The notes under the pieces: generated by a model
Told to the model about the DNA's origin: nothing
Seen by the model: only the letters and a program-made list of their open reading frames with translations
Database searches by the model: none
In this document: positions 17,364-25,067 of the stretch, piece by piece
Numbering within the stretch: the stretch's first letter is position 1
Layout: every line of letters starts with the position of its first letter
Origin: Nocardioides conyzicola
GTDB lineage: Bacteria > Actinomycetota > Actinomycetes > Propionibacteriales > Nocardioidaceae
Direction: 5' to 3'
DNA length: 64,000 bases
Assembly: GCF_039543825.1 (NCBI RefSeq)
Contig: NZ_BAABKM010000001.1
Location: 434,001-498,000, forward strand
Translations under genes and position numbers: made by a program

Positions 17364-18088
17364 CACCCGGCCGTCCCGCCACGAGGTCGCAGACCTCCTG
17401 GCGGGTCCTCGCCGCGGCGCTTGCGCTCGCCGGGGCCCTGTGCCTCGTCATCTGGGCCGACCAGTCACCCCAGACCGAGCCCGGCACATCGAGCGGAACG
17501 ACGTCGACATCGACGTCGACCCGCCAGACCACCGCGCCGACGACCGCACCAGCCCTCGAGAAGGCCCCGAATGCACCCGCGCCCGTGCAGGTGACCATCC
17601 CCGCCATCGGAGTCCACTCCGACCTCGTCCGGCTCGGGAAGCAGCCGAGCGGTGAGGTCGAGGTCCCGCAGGACCCGCTGCTTGCCGGGTGGTACGCACC
17701 CGGCGCTGCGCCCGGTGCGGTGGGCTCTGCCGTCATCCTCGGCCACGTCGACTCCACCGACGGGCCTGCCGTCTTCTACCGCCTCGAGGAGCTCGGCAAG
17801 GGCGACCGGGTCAGCATCGACCGGGCCGACGGCACCACCGCGGTGTTCGTCGTCCGGTCGGTCACGACGTACGAGAACGACGAGTTCCCCGCACGCCTCG
17901 TCTACACCTCACACGGACATCGCGAGCTGAACATCGTCACCTGCGGCGGCGCCTACGACGCCGACCGCGGCGGCTACCAGGCCAACGTCGTCGTCAATGC
18001 CCGCTGGGTCTCAGGCTTCCGCACCTCGACGACCACCGACGCCCCGCTGCGCGAGCACCCGTTTCTTTCCGCTCCCGGGCGGACGTGA
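17360..18088 (+). CDS. Sortase (class E/F-like)
   Basis: A 242-residue membrane-anchored transpeptidase. An N-terminal transmembrane helix (about 14-33) is followed by a Ser/Thr-rich linker and a sortase domain from about residue 76. Catalytic His129 is in LGHVDS, Cys195 in IVTCGGAYD, and a likely catalytic Arg203 in RGGYQANVVV. The GHVDS and TCGG motifs resemble class F sortases of actinobacteria. The GTG start at 17360 overlaps the upstream TGA in a GTGA junction, indicating translational coupling with the ice-binding protein. It probably anchors that protein to the cell wall. Confidence 0.85.
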   Translation: MTPGRPATRSQTSWRVLAAALALAGALCLVIWADQSPQTEPGTSSGTTSTSTSTRQTTAPTTAPALEKAPNAPAPVQVTIPAIGVHSDLVRLGKQPSGEVEVPQDPLLAGWYAPGAAPGAVGSAVILGHVDSTDGPAVFYRLEELGKGDRVSIDRADGTTAVFVVRSVTTYENDEFPARLVYTSHGHRELNIVTCGGAYDADRGGYQANVVVNARWVSGFRTSTTTDAPLREHPFLSAPGRT

Positions 18089-18101
18089 CCAGGAGGTCGC
18101 C

Positions 18102-19310
18102 ATGCGCAGAACCCTCTCCACCCTCATGAGTGCGCTGGCCGTCGCAGCGCTCACCGGCGGGCCCGCTCCGACCGCACACGCCGACCCGACCGAGCCTTCC
18201 ATCCACCGGACCGGGCAGCCCAGACAGCCGACCGGGGTCGGCGTCCTCGCGCTCGACTGGGGCAACCTCGACCACACCCCTCGAGCCGGAGCCGGCGACT
18301 ACGTCGTCGTCCAGGCCTGGGAGTACCCGCGCATCCCTGCGCTCAAGGCAGCGAACCCGTCGCTGCGGGTGCTGATGTACAAGGACGGCGCCGCTTCGGT
18401 CGCCACCGCCCACGAGACCGGCCTGTACTCCACGGGCGTCAGCTACGGCGAAGCCGCCATCCGTCACCCCGACTGGTTCCTCACCGACCCGTCCGGGCGA
18501 CGACTCGAATGGTCCGACTGGGCTGGCCTGTACCCGATGAACGTCGCCGACCGCGGCTACCAGGTCGCATGGGCGGCCAACGTCCTGGCCGAGCTCCGCG
18601 CCCACGACTGGGACGGTGTCATGGTCGACGACACGCTGACGTACCTCAGCCACTCGACGGTCGGAAGCCGGACCTCCACCCAGATACCCACTGACGAGGC
18701 GATGCGCCGTGCCACCGGGTCATTCCTGTCCCACGTCGGCCCACGCATCAAGAACGCCGGATACCAGGTCGTCCCCAACGTCACCGTCGAGTGGAACACC
18801 TGGCGCACGACCCTGACGTCCTGGACGCGGTACGTCAGCGGATGGGAGAACGAGTACTTCACCAAGTGGGGACTCACCACCCAGTCCCGGTTCCAAGGAG
18901 CTGACTGGCGGTGGAAGTACGCCATGGCCCGCTGGTGCGCACGCCGCAACAAACCCCTGCTCGCCATCACCTACAGCAACCGCAGCGACCGCGCCGCCCA
19001 GATCTACCACCGCGCCACCTGGCTCCTGTCCTGGAACGGCAGAACCGGCGCCAGCATCTTCGTCCCCGCCGAAGCAACCGCCGACCACTGGCAACCACGG
19101 TCCGTGTCCCGCATCGGCACCCCAGCCGGCCCGACGAGACGAACCCGAGCCGGCGTCTACGTCCGCAGGTACTCCCGCGGCCTGGTCCTGGTGAACCCGA
19201 GCGGCACAGCGCGCCGTACCACTCTCAGGGCGGGGTACCGCACGCACGCCGGCACAGCCGTCTCGTCGGTGAAGGTTGGGGCACGCAGCGCCACGATTCT
19301 GCGGCGCTGA
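18102..19310 (+). CDS. Secreted putative TIM-barrel glycosidase (GHL15-like)
   Basis: A 402-residue protein with a signal peptide (about 1-27, ending AHA). The mature part resembles hypothetical glycosyl hydrolase family 15 (GHL15) proteins: VLALDWGNLD, VVQAWEYPRIPALK, HPDWFLTDPSGRR, WDGVMVDDTLTYL (a candidate catalytic acid pair), VVPNVTVEWN, VSGWENEYFTKWG and a C-terminal beta domain with LVLVNPSG. AGGAGG lies 5 nt before the ATG, 13 nt after the sortase stop, so the gene belongs to the same operon. It may trim or remodel extracellular polysaccharide. Enzyme class is an inference. Confidence 0.7.
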   Translation: MRRTLSTLMSALAVAALTGGPAPTAHADPTEPSIHRTGQPRQPTGVGVLALDWGNLDHTPRAGAGDYVVVQAWEYPRIPALKAANPSLRVLMYKDGAASVATAHETGLYSTGVSYGEAAIRHPDWFLTDPSGRRLEWSDWAGLYPMNVADRGYQVAWAANVLAELRAHDWDGVMVDDTLTYLSHSTVGSRTSTQIPTDEAMRRATGSFLSHVGPRIKNAGYQVVPNVTVEWNTWRTTLTSWTRYVSGWENEYFTKWGLTTQSRFQGADWRWKYAMARWCARRNKPLLAITYSNRSDRAAQIYHRATWLLSWNGRTGASIFVPAEATADHWQPRSVSRIGTPAGPTRRTRAGVYVRRYSRGLVLVNPSGTARRTTLRAGYRTHAGTAVSSVKVGARSATILRR

Positions 19311-19323
19311 GGAGCGCACGAAG

Positions 19324-19349
19324 CCTCCCCCGCTCGGGAGAGGGGGAGG
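19324..19349 (+). terminator. Terminator hairpin after the surface operon
   Basis: CCTCCCCC (19324-19331) and GGGGGAGG (19342-19349) form a perfect 8-bp stem with a 10-nt loop, 13 nt after the glycosidase stop. There is no U-tract. Confidence 0.6.
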
Positions 19350-19407
19350 TACCCGCCGACACAGGAGCCAAGGCTGGCTTCTGGCCGACAGATCACATCC
19401 AGATGCT

Positions 19408-19442
19408 TTCAGGCCCGGAGATCGGTGATCTCCGGGCCTGAA
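19408..19442. terminator. 16-bp perfect hairpin between surface operon and tRNA, bidirectional terminator
   Basis: TTCAGGCCCGGAGATC (19408-19423) is repeated inverted at 19427-19442 around GGT. It begins 5 nt beyond the tRNA 3' end on the minus strand and also faces the plus-strand operon, so it can stop transcription from both sides. Confidence 0.75.
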
Positions 19443-19447
19443 CTTTG

Positions 19448-19521
19448 TAGCGGGGGCAGGATTTGAACCTGCGACCTCTGGGTTATGAGCCCAGCGAGCT
19501 ACCGAGCTGCTCCACCCCGCG
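19448..19521 (-). tRNA. Initiator tRNA-fMet (CAT)
   Basis: A 74-nt cloverleaf on the minus strand. The anticodon CAT is at 19485-19487 in the loop CTCATAA. Initiator identity is shown by the three G:C pairs in the anticodon stem (GGG/CCC) and by the C1 x U72 mismatch at the end of the acceptor stem (5' CGCGGGG with 3' CCCCGCTA). The T-arm GGTTCAAATCC is canonical. The 3' CCA is not encoded. The accessory left segment of the window abuts its 3' end, a common integration position. Confidence 0.97.
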
Positions 19522-19569
19522 CCGGTGAAACCAACCTTACAGACCGGCGTGGGGCGAGCCAAATCGGGG

Positions 19570-22500
19570 TCAGGAGGACGGGCTCGCCGACTCCGACGGT
19601 GTGGCAGAGGGCGACGCGCCGCTGCTCGACTTCTCGCCCTTCGGCAGCTGCTCGGCAAGCCGGACAGCCTTGGTCACGAGGGCCTTGCCCTCGTCGGTGA
19701 GCCGCACCCACTTGACCGTGTCGCCGTCGCGCTGGGCAGCGTCCGCGGCCGTGAACTTGTCCTGCGCATCGGTGAGCAGCTTGGTGATCTGCTCGGAGAC
19801 GGTGCCCTTCGGGCCGTCGTCGCCACCCCCGGTGCCGGGCGTGGCGGGAGTGTCGCCGCCGGTGTCGGTGACGCCGAGGGCGTCGCCGAGGGCCTCCCCC
19901 AGGGTCGCGCCGATCCCCACCTGGTCGCCGTAGGAGACCAGCACGTACTGGAGGATCGGGTAGCCGCCGGACGAGCCGGCCCGCTCGGCGTACACGGGTT
20001 CGACGTAGATCAGGCCGTCGTTGACCGGGATGGTGAGCAGGTTGCCGTACTGGATCGGGTTGCCGCCCGTCTGGAAGGACAACAGCTTCTGCCGCACGTC
20101 CTGGTCACCGGAGAACTCGCTGGCGATCAGGGACGGGCCGTTGGTCTGCGCGTTCTGGATCTCCAGGACCCGCATCTTCCCGTAGTTCTCGGGATCGGTG
20201 GCGTCCGAGTCGACGGACACGAACGCGGCCAGGTTGCTCTTGCCGTACGGCACGAAGTCCGAGGTCAGCGACCAGACCCCCGCGTCCGCGGCGTCGGCGC
20301 CCTCCTGGTTGACGAAGAGGCGGTACGGCGGCTGCAGGAAGTTGCCGCTCGAGTTCGGGTCCTCCGCCACCTCCCAGCGGTCGTTGCCCTGGTAGAAGTC
20401 GCCCGGGTCGGTGACGTGGTAGCGGGCGTACTGGTAGCGCTGCACCTTGAAGAGGTCCTCGGGGTAGCGCAGGTGGCTGAGCAGCGCCTCCGGGATGTCC
20501 GACTTCGGCTGGACGGTGCCGGGGAACGCGCTCTCCCACGCCTTGAGGATGGGGTCCTGGGTGTCCCACTCGTACAGGGTCACGGTGCCGTCGTAGGCGT
20601 CCACGGTCGCCTTCACCGCGTTGCGCATGTAGTTGACCTCGTCGGTCGGCAGCGTGCGCAGCCCGGACTGGCCCTGCAGCGAGTCGTCGGTCATCGTCTT
20701 GAAGGACTCACGCTGGGCGTTGGGGAAGCGGTCCGTGGTCGTGTAGCCGTCGAGGATCCACTGGATCCTCCCGTCGATGATCGCCGGGTAGGCGTCGTCG
20801 TCGATGGTCAGCCACGGCGCGAACTTCTCGACACGGTCGCGCGGGTTGCGGTTGTAGAGGACCTCGCTGTTGGAGTTGACCCGGCCCGAGAGCAGGAAGT
20901 TGGGCTCGCCGAACTTCACGGCGTACATCAGCTTGTTGAAGGTGCTCCCGACGGGCACACCGCCCTTGCCGGCGTACGTCGTGGTCGCGTCGGTCGCGTT
21001 GGCCGCGTCGGCGCTCTCGCTGTCGTCGGCCGAGCCGTCCGTGTTGTTGGCGGACAGGTCGAGCTCGACGGAGGGGTCCGACTTCTTGGCCTTGCCGACG
21101 ATCGAGTAGTCGGGGCTCTGCTCACCGAAGTAGACCTGGGTCTGGAAGTCGCCCGTCGACTCCTCGAGGGTCTGCTCGTCGGAGGTGCGGATGCCCTGTG
21201 CCCACTGGATGTCGGTGGCCTCCGGCTTGTTGGCCGCCGGTCGCTGGTTGGCGTAGGCCGCGATGATGCCGTTGCCGTGCGTGTAGACGGTGTGCAGGTT
21301 GGACCAGTTCCGGTCGCTGGTGTTGATCTTGCTCTGGTCGAGCTCACGCACGCCGAGCACCAGCGCCCGGTCGACGCCCTGAACGTCGTAGCGGTCCACG
21401 TCGAGGACGTCGGCGACCGAGTAGTAGGCCCGCGCCTGCTGCTGCTGCTCGAACGTCTGCCGCACCAGCTGCGGGTCGACGAGCGGCACCGAGCTGGTCT
21501 GGGACATCAGCGTCGAGAGGGCAGCGGCCGTCGCGTCGGTCGAGCTCGCCTTCTTGGCGTACTTCGTGATCTCGACGTCGGCCCCGATGTCGTACGCCGC
21601 CCGCGTGGCCTTGATGTTGGCGTCGATGTACGGCGCCTCCTTGTCGGCCTCCGACGGCTTCACCTGGAACTGCTGCACGATGCCGGGCCAGATCAGGCCG
21701 AGCAGGATCGCGGACACCGCGAGCAGCGCGAGGCCGACCGACGGCAGCAGCCACGTGCGCCGCCAGACGTTGACGAAGAAGAGGACCGCGCAGATGACGG
21801 CGATCCCGAGCAGGATGTTCTTGGCCGGCAGGATCGCGTTGTGCCCGGTGTAGTTCATGCCGGTGACGACGCCGCCGGAGCGGGTCACCAGGTCGAAGCG
21901 GTCGAGCCAGTAGTCGGCGGCCTTGGCCAGGACGAAGAGGCCGAGCAGCACCGAGATCTGCGCCTGCGCCGCGCCGGAGAGCCGGTCCCGCGAGACCTGG
22001 AGCCGGATCCCGCCGTACAGGTAGTGCACGACGACGGCCGCGATCAGCGAGACGACCAGCACGGCCATCGCGAAGTCGACGAGGTAGTGCAGCCACGGCA
22101 GGCTGAAGACGTAGAAGCCGATGTCCTTGTGGAACCAGGCGTCCTCCTGGTTGAACGGCACACCGTGCCGCCACAGGAGGTAGTCGCGCCACTCCCCGAT
22201 CGCGGAGCTGCCGGCGAACGCGCCCAGGACGACCGGGATGCCGATCAGCAGCCAGGTGCGGATCGGGGTGACCGCGTCGCGGTAGCGGTCGAGACCGGAC
22301 TGCTCGGGCGAGTTGGGCCGGAAGAACGGCCGGAAGCGGTAGGCGAGGTAGATGTTCACGCCGACGACCAGGCCCATCACGGCGCCGAAGACCAGGAACA
22401 GCCCGGCCTTGGTCCAGAAGAGGGTGCTGAAGACCTCAGAGTAGCCGCCGTACTTGTACCAGAGCCGGTCCGTGTAGAGGGACGCGAAGCTGGACAGCCC

Positions 22501-22611
22501 GAGGAACGCGAGCACGAGCACCACCGCGGTGATGATCAGCGCGCGCGAGCGTCGCGAACCACGTTGCGGCGGCGGAGTCCCCTGGGACTCCTCGTCGAAG
22601 ATCTCACTCAT
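19570..22611 (-). CDS. UPF0182 family integral membrane protein
   Basis: A 1013-residue protein of the UPF0182 (COG1615) family, widespread in actinobacteria and of unknown biochemical role. After a short cytoplasmic N-terminus there are about seven transmembrane helices in residues 23-330 (from ALIITAVVLVLAFLGL to ILLGLIWPGI), then a large extracytoplasmic domain with conserved segments such as GNGIIAAYANQR, PQVYFGEQSP-like and PWLTIDDDAYPAI. A Gly/Asp/Ser-rich C-terminal tail follows. It is the last gene of a minus-strand run with the PPA1309-like and PDZ protease genes; the ribosome-binding site is weak. Confidence 0.9.
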   Translation of the reverse strand: MSEIFDEESQGTPPPQRGSRRSRALIITAVVLVLAFLGLSSFASLYTDRLWYKYGGYSEVFSTLFWTKAGLFLVFGAVMGLVVGVNIYLAYRFRPFFRPNSPEQSGLDRYRDAVTPIRTWLLIGIPVVLGAFAGSSAIGEWRDYLLWRHGVPFNQEDAWFHKDIGFYVFSLPWLHYLVDFAMAVLVVSLIAAVVVHYLYGGIRLQVSRDRLSGAAQAQISVLLGLFVLAKAADYWLDRFDLVTRSGGVVTGMNYTGHNAILPAKNILLGIAVICAVLFFVNVWRRTWLLPSVGLALLAVSAILLGLIWPGIVQQFQVKPSEADKEAPYIDANIKATRAAYDIGADVEITKYAKKASSTDATAAALSTLMSQTSSVPLVDPQLVRQTFEQQQQARAYYSVADVLDVDRYDVQGVDRALVLGVRELDQSKINTSDRNWSNLHTVYTHGNGIIAAYANQRPAANKPEATDIQWAQGIRTSDEQTLEESTGDFQTQVYFGEQSPDYSIVGKAKKSDPSVELDLSANNTDGSADDSESADAANATDATTTYAGKGGVPVGSTFNKLMYAVKFGEPNFLLSGRVNSNSEVLYNRNPRDRVEKFAPWLTIDDDAYPAIIDGRIQWILDGYTTTDRFPNAQRESFKTMTDDSLQGQSGLRTLPTDEVNYMRNAVKATVDAYDGTVTLYEWDTQDPILKAWESAFPGTVQPKSDIPEALLSHLRYPEDLFKVQRYQYARYHVTDPGDFYQGNDRWEVAEDPNSSGNFLQPPYRLFVNQEGADAADAGVWSLTSDFVPYGKSNLAAFVSVDSDATDPENYGKMRVLEIQNAQTNGPSLIASEFSGDQDVRQKLLSFQTGGNPIQYGNLLTIPVNDGLIYVEPVYAERAGSSGGYPILQYVLVSYGDQVGIGATLGEALGDALGVTDTGGDTPATPGTGGGDDGPKGTVSEQITKLLTDAQDKFTAADAAQRDGDTVKWVRLTDEGKALVTKAVRLAEQLPKGEKSSSGASPSATPSESASPSS

Positions 22612-22624
22612 TCCAGGTCTCTCT

Positions 22625-23200
22625 CTACTCCAGCTCGTCTTCGAGCGTCGCGCTCAACAGTTCCAGCAGCCCGGGCACCAGGTCGGCGCCCCCGACCACG
22701 GACTGGTCGTCGTCGTGCGCCTTCAGCCTCAGTGCGCAGTACGTCGCGCCGGCGCGGGTGACCCCGGCGACGATCCGTACCTCCTGGCGGTCCGGGTGCT
22801 CGCGGGCGAACTCCTCCGCCGACGCCGGGTCCTCGGGGATCTGCTCGTCGGCGTCCGGCGGCAGCACCAGCCGCTCGACCACGGCCGCGCACCCGGCGAC
22901 ACCGGCCGGCCAGATGATCGAGCCCAGCAGCTCCTCGAGCGTCTGACCGGGCGCCACCAGCTCCTGCTCGACCGGGGTCAGCGAGCCGGCGGCGGAGTCG
23001 GCGTCGAGCCCCATCGCGGCCGCGAGGGCCGGCTCCTTGGCGACGAGCGCCGCCGTGTCGACGAGGGCGTAGAGCCGTGACGGCTGGTCCCAGCCGTCGC
23101 CGGCGATGTGGGTCTCGATCTCCAGGACCGCCTCCGCGAGCGCCGGGTCGACGTCGTCGAAGCCCGGCAGCGCGGAGTCGTAGTCTTCGTCGTCGTTCAC
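22625..23200 (-). CDS. PPA1309 family protein
   Basis: A 191-residue acidic protein resembling the PPA1309 family of actinobacteria, typically found between the UPF0182 and PDZ-protease genes as here. No catalytic motif is visible. Recognisable features are the N-terminal Asp-rich stretch, GWDQPSRLYALVDTA, IIWPAGVAGCAAVVERLVLPP and GVTRAGATYCALRLKAHDD. GTG 23200 overlaps the protease stop in a GTGA junction, so the two are translationally coupled. Function unknown; the constant partnership suggests a role linked to the membrane protease or to UPF0182. Confidence 0.75.
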   Translation of the reverse strand: MNDDEDYDSALPGFDDVDPALAEAVLEIETHIAGDGWDQPSRLYALVDTAALVAKEPALAAAMGLDADSAAGSLTPVEQELVAPGQTLEELLGSIIWPAGVAGCAAVVERLVLPPDADEQIPEDPASAEEFAREHPDRQEVRIVAGVTRAGATYCALRLKAHDDDQSVVGGADLVPGLLELLSATLEDELE

Positions 23201-24249
23201 GATCCGCCCCCACAGCTCGGCAGCTCGGCGTCGGGGTCGGCGACCCACTTCTTGATCGAGTCGATCGCGCTCTCGGTGCTCGGCGCCTTGACGAGGCGCA
23301 TGTCGCCGTTGCGGGCGCCGACGGCCTCGTCGCAGTTGTCGGGCGGCACCATGAACAGCTCGGCGCCGGCGTTGCGGGCGCCGACGATCTTCTGCTGGAT
23401 GCCGCCGATGGGGCCGACGTTGCCCGCGGCGTCGATGGTGCCGGTGCCGGCGATCGTCTTGCCGTCGGTCAGCGAGCCCTTGGTCAGGGTGTCGTAGATG
23501 CCGAGGCTGAACATCAGGCCGGCGCTCGGTCCGCCGATCGCGGGGTCGATGCCGATGGTGACGTCGACCGGGAAGTCGGTGGTCTTGGTGGCGACCTGGA
23601 TGCCGACCTGCGGACGGCCGTCGACCTGGCGGGGCGTCACGCTCAGGGCGAGCGGCTTGCCCTTGCGGCGTACGTCGAGGGCGACCGGCTGGCCGGCGGG
23701 GGCAGCGGTCACTGCGGCCACCAGCTCGTCGGAGTCGGCGACCTTGGTGTCGTTGACCCCGACGATCACGTCGCCGGTCTTGAGGGTGCCGTCGGCCGGC
23801 GAGCCCTTCTCGACGCCCGCGACGACGGCCTCGGTCACGTCGTACCCGAGCTGGGTCAGCGCGGCGGCGGTGGCGGCGTCCTGGGACGACGTCATCTCGG
23901 CCTGCCCCTCCTGCCGGTCCTTCTCGACCGAGCCGCCCTCGGGGTAGATCGCGGCCTTCGGGTAGACCGCGCGCGACGGGCTCACCCAGTCCCGCATCAC
24001 CTCGAAGAGACCGTTGTGCGCGTCGCGCTGGGACACGAAGACGGTGGTCATCCGCAGCTGCCCGTCGTCGGCGTACGTCGGCTTGCCCTTGACCTCGATG
24101 ATCGGCTTGCCCTCGTCGTTGTCGCCGAGCACGTTGACGGTCAGCCCGGGGCTGTAGGTGACGTACGGGAGCGACTCGAAGGCAGCGGCCACCCACAACG
24201 CCAGGAGCAGCGGCACGGCCAGGAGGCCGGCAAGGGTCCGCTGCGTCAT
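23197..24249 (-). CDS. PDZ domain-containing Lon-like (S16) membrane protease, YlbL family
   Basis: A 350-residue protein with an N-terminal membrane anchor (about 6-24), a PDZ domain (about 138-205, YDVTEAVVAGVEKGSPAD) and a C-terminal Lon-type protease domain. The catalytic dyad is Ser242 in GGPSAGLMF and Lys287 in IQQKIVGARNAG. There is no ATPase domain. In B. subtilis and actinobacteria, YlbL-type enzymes act at the membrane on envelope or damage-checkpoint proteins. The ATG at 24249 starts directly before the anchor; no clear Shine-Dalgarno is present. Confidence 0.9.
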   Translation of the reverse strand: MTQRTLAGLLAVPLLLALWVAAAFESLPYVTYSPGLTVNVLGDNDEGKPIIEVKGKPTYADDGQLRMTTVFVSQRDAHNGLFEVMRDWVSPSRAVYPKAAIYPEGGSVEKDRQEGQAEMTSSQDAATAAALTQLGYDVTEAVVAGVEKGSPADGTLKTGDVIVGVNDTKVADSDELVAAVTAAPAGQPVALDVRRKGKPLALSVTPRQVDGRPQVGIQVATKTTDFPVDVTIGIDPAIGGPSAGLMFSLGIYDTLTKGSLTDGKTIAGTGTIDAAGNVGPIGGIQQKIVGARNAGAELFMVPPDNCDEAVGARNGDMRLVKAPSTESAIDSIKKWVADPDAELPSCGGGS

Positions 24250-24300
24250 GGCGCCAAGCCTCTCAGACCCGTCCAACGAGCGTGCGCGGCACCTGCGCGG

Positions 24301-24546
24301 TCAGGACGCCCGGCGTGACGGACGGACGGCGATCCCGGTGCTGCGGTCGTCCTCGGGCGGCGGCGCCGCGTAACCGGGCGCGGGCTTGCGTCGGCGCTGC
24401 GGATCGCGCTCGAGCGCGTCCGCGAGGCGGCGTACGGCGACGTCGCGGTCGACCTCGCCGCGTCCCTCGCGCCCCACCCAGGCGACCCAGGCCATGGCGA
24501 GCACGGCGACGACGACCGACGGCACCAGCCAGAGCAGGATCTCCAC
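24301..24546 (-). CDS. Small single-pass membrane protein
   Basis: An 81-residue protein with one N-terminal transmembrane helix (about 2-24, ILLWLVPSVVVAVLAMAWVA) and a charged, Arg/Pro-rich cytoplasmic tail. It starts at GTG 24546. A TAGCCT -10 box lies 6 nt upstream, which points to a leaderless transcript and supports this start. No family is recognised. Small proteins of this kind are common beside moaE and protease genes in related genomes, but no role is known. Confidence 0.65.
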   Translation of the reverse strand: MEILLWLVPSVVVAVLAMAWVAWVGREGRGEVDRDVAVRRLADALERDPQRRRKPAPGYAAPPPEDDRSTGIAVRPSRRAS

Positions 24547-24593
24547 GGGTCGAGGCTAGGCACTGCGGGGCTCCGGAGCAGGGAGGCTCGCGG

Positions 24594-25019
24594 TCACGGG
24601 GTGCCGACCCACTCCTCGGTGCCGTCGCCGAACCGCTGGTGCTTCCAGATCGGCACCTCGGCCTTGAGCGTGTCGATCAGCGCGCGGGACGCGGCGAAGG
24701 CGTCACCGCGGTGCGCGGAGGTCGTCGCGACGACAACTGCGATGTCGCCGATGTCCAGGCTGCCGACCCGGTGCACGGCGGCCAGCCCCTGCACGTCGTA
24801 CTCGCTCGCGATGCGCTCGCACACCTCGCGCAGCTTGTCGAGCGCGCTCGGGTGCGCGGAGTAGTCGAGGCCCAGGACGCCCTTGCCGTGGTCGTGGTCA
24901 CGGACCCGGCCGACGAAGAGGGTCAGGCCACCCGAGGCGTCGTCCTCGAGGGCGTCGACGACCTCGGTGACGTCGAGAGGTGCCTCGCGCAGGTCGACGA
25001 GGCGTACGGCGGAGCTCAC
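24594..25019 (-). CDS. moaE: Molybdopterin synthase catalytic subunit MoaE
   Basis: A 141-residue MoaE. It transfers sulfur carried by MoaD onto cyclic pyranopterin monophosphate to make molybdopterin in the cytoplasm. Family motifs are all present: FVGRVRDHDHGKGVLGLDYSAH-type core, VHRVGSLDIGDIAVVVAT, SAHRGDAF and the catalytic-lysine region VPIWKHQRFGDG. GTG 25019 is supported by a TAGGGT -10 box 7 nt upstream (leaderless). No moaD or other moa gene is in the window, so the partner is encoded elsewhere. Confidence 0.93.
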   Translation of the reverse strand: MSSAVRLVDLREAPLDVTEVVDALEDDASGGLTLFVGRVRDHDHGKGVLGLDYSAHPSALDKLREVCERIASEYDVQGLAAVHRVGSLDIGDIAVVVATTSAHRGDAFAASRALIDTLKAEVPIWKHQRFGDGTEEWVGTP

Positions 25020-25067
25020 CTCCCAGACCCTAGGGCAGGCGACCAGCACCCGCGTACGGTGGAGGGC
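25020..25067. promoter_or_regulatory. 48-bp divergent leaderless promoter pair (moaE / DUF2342)
   Basis: On the minus strand TAGGGT (25027-25032) lies 7 nt before the moaE GTG. On the plus strand TACGGT (25055-25060) lies 7 nt before the DUF2342 ATG. Both fit the actinobacterial TANNNT -10, with transcription starting at or next to the start codon. Confidence 0.65.

Noticed and set aside
19448-19521. Attachment-site duplication of the tRNA 3' end
   Set aside because: I looked for a second copy of the T-arm and acceptor sequence in the left block and saw none in the window. The island idea therefore rests on composition and gene content only.
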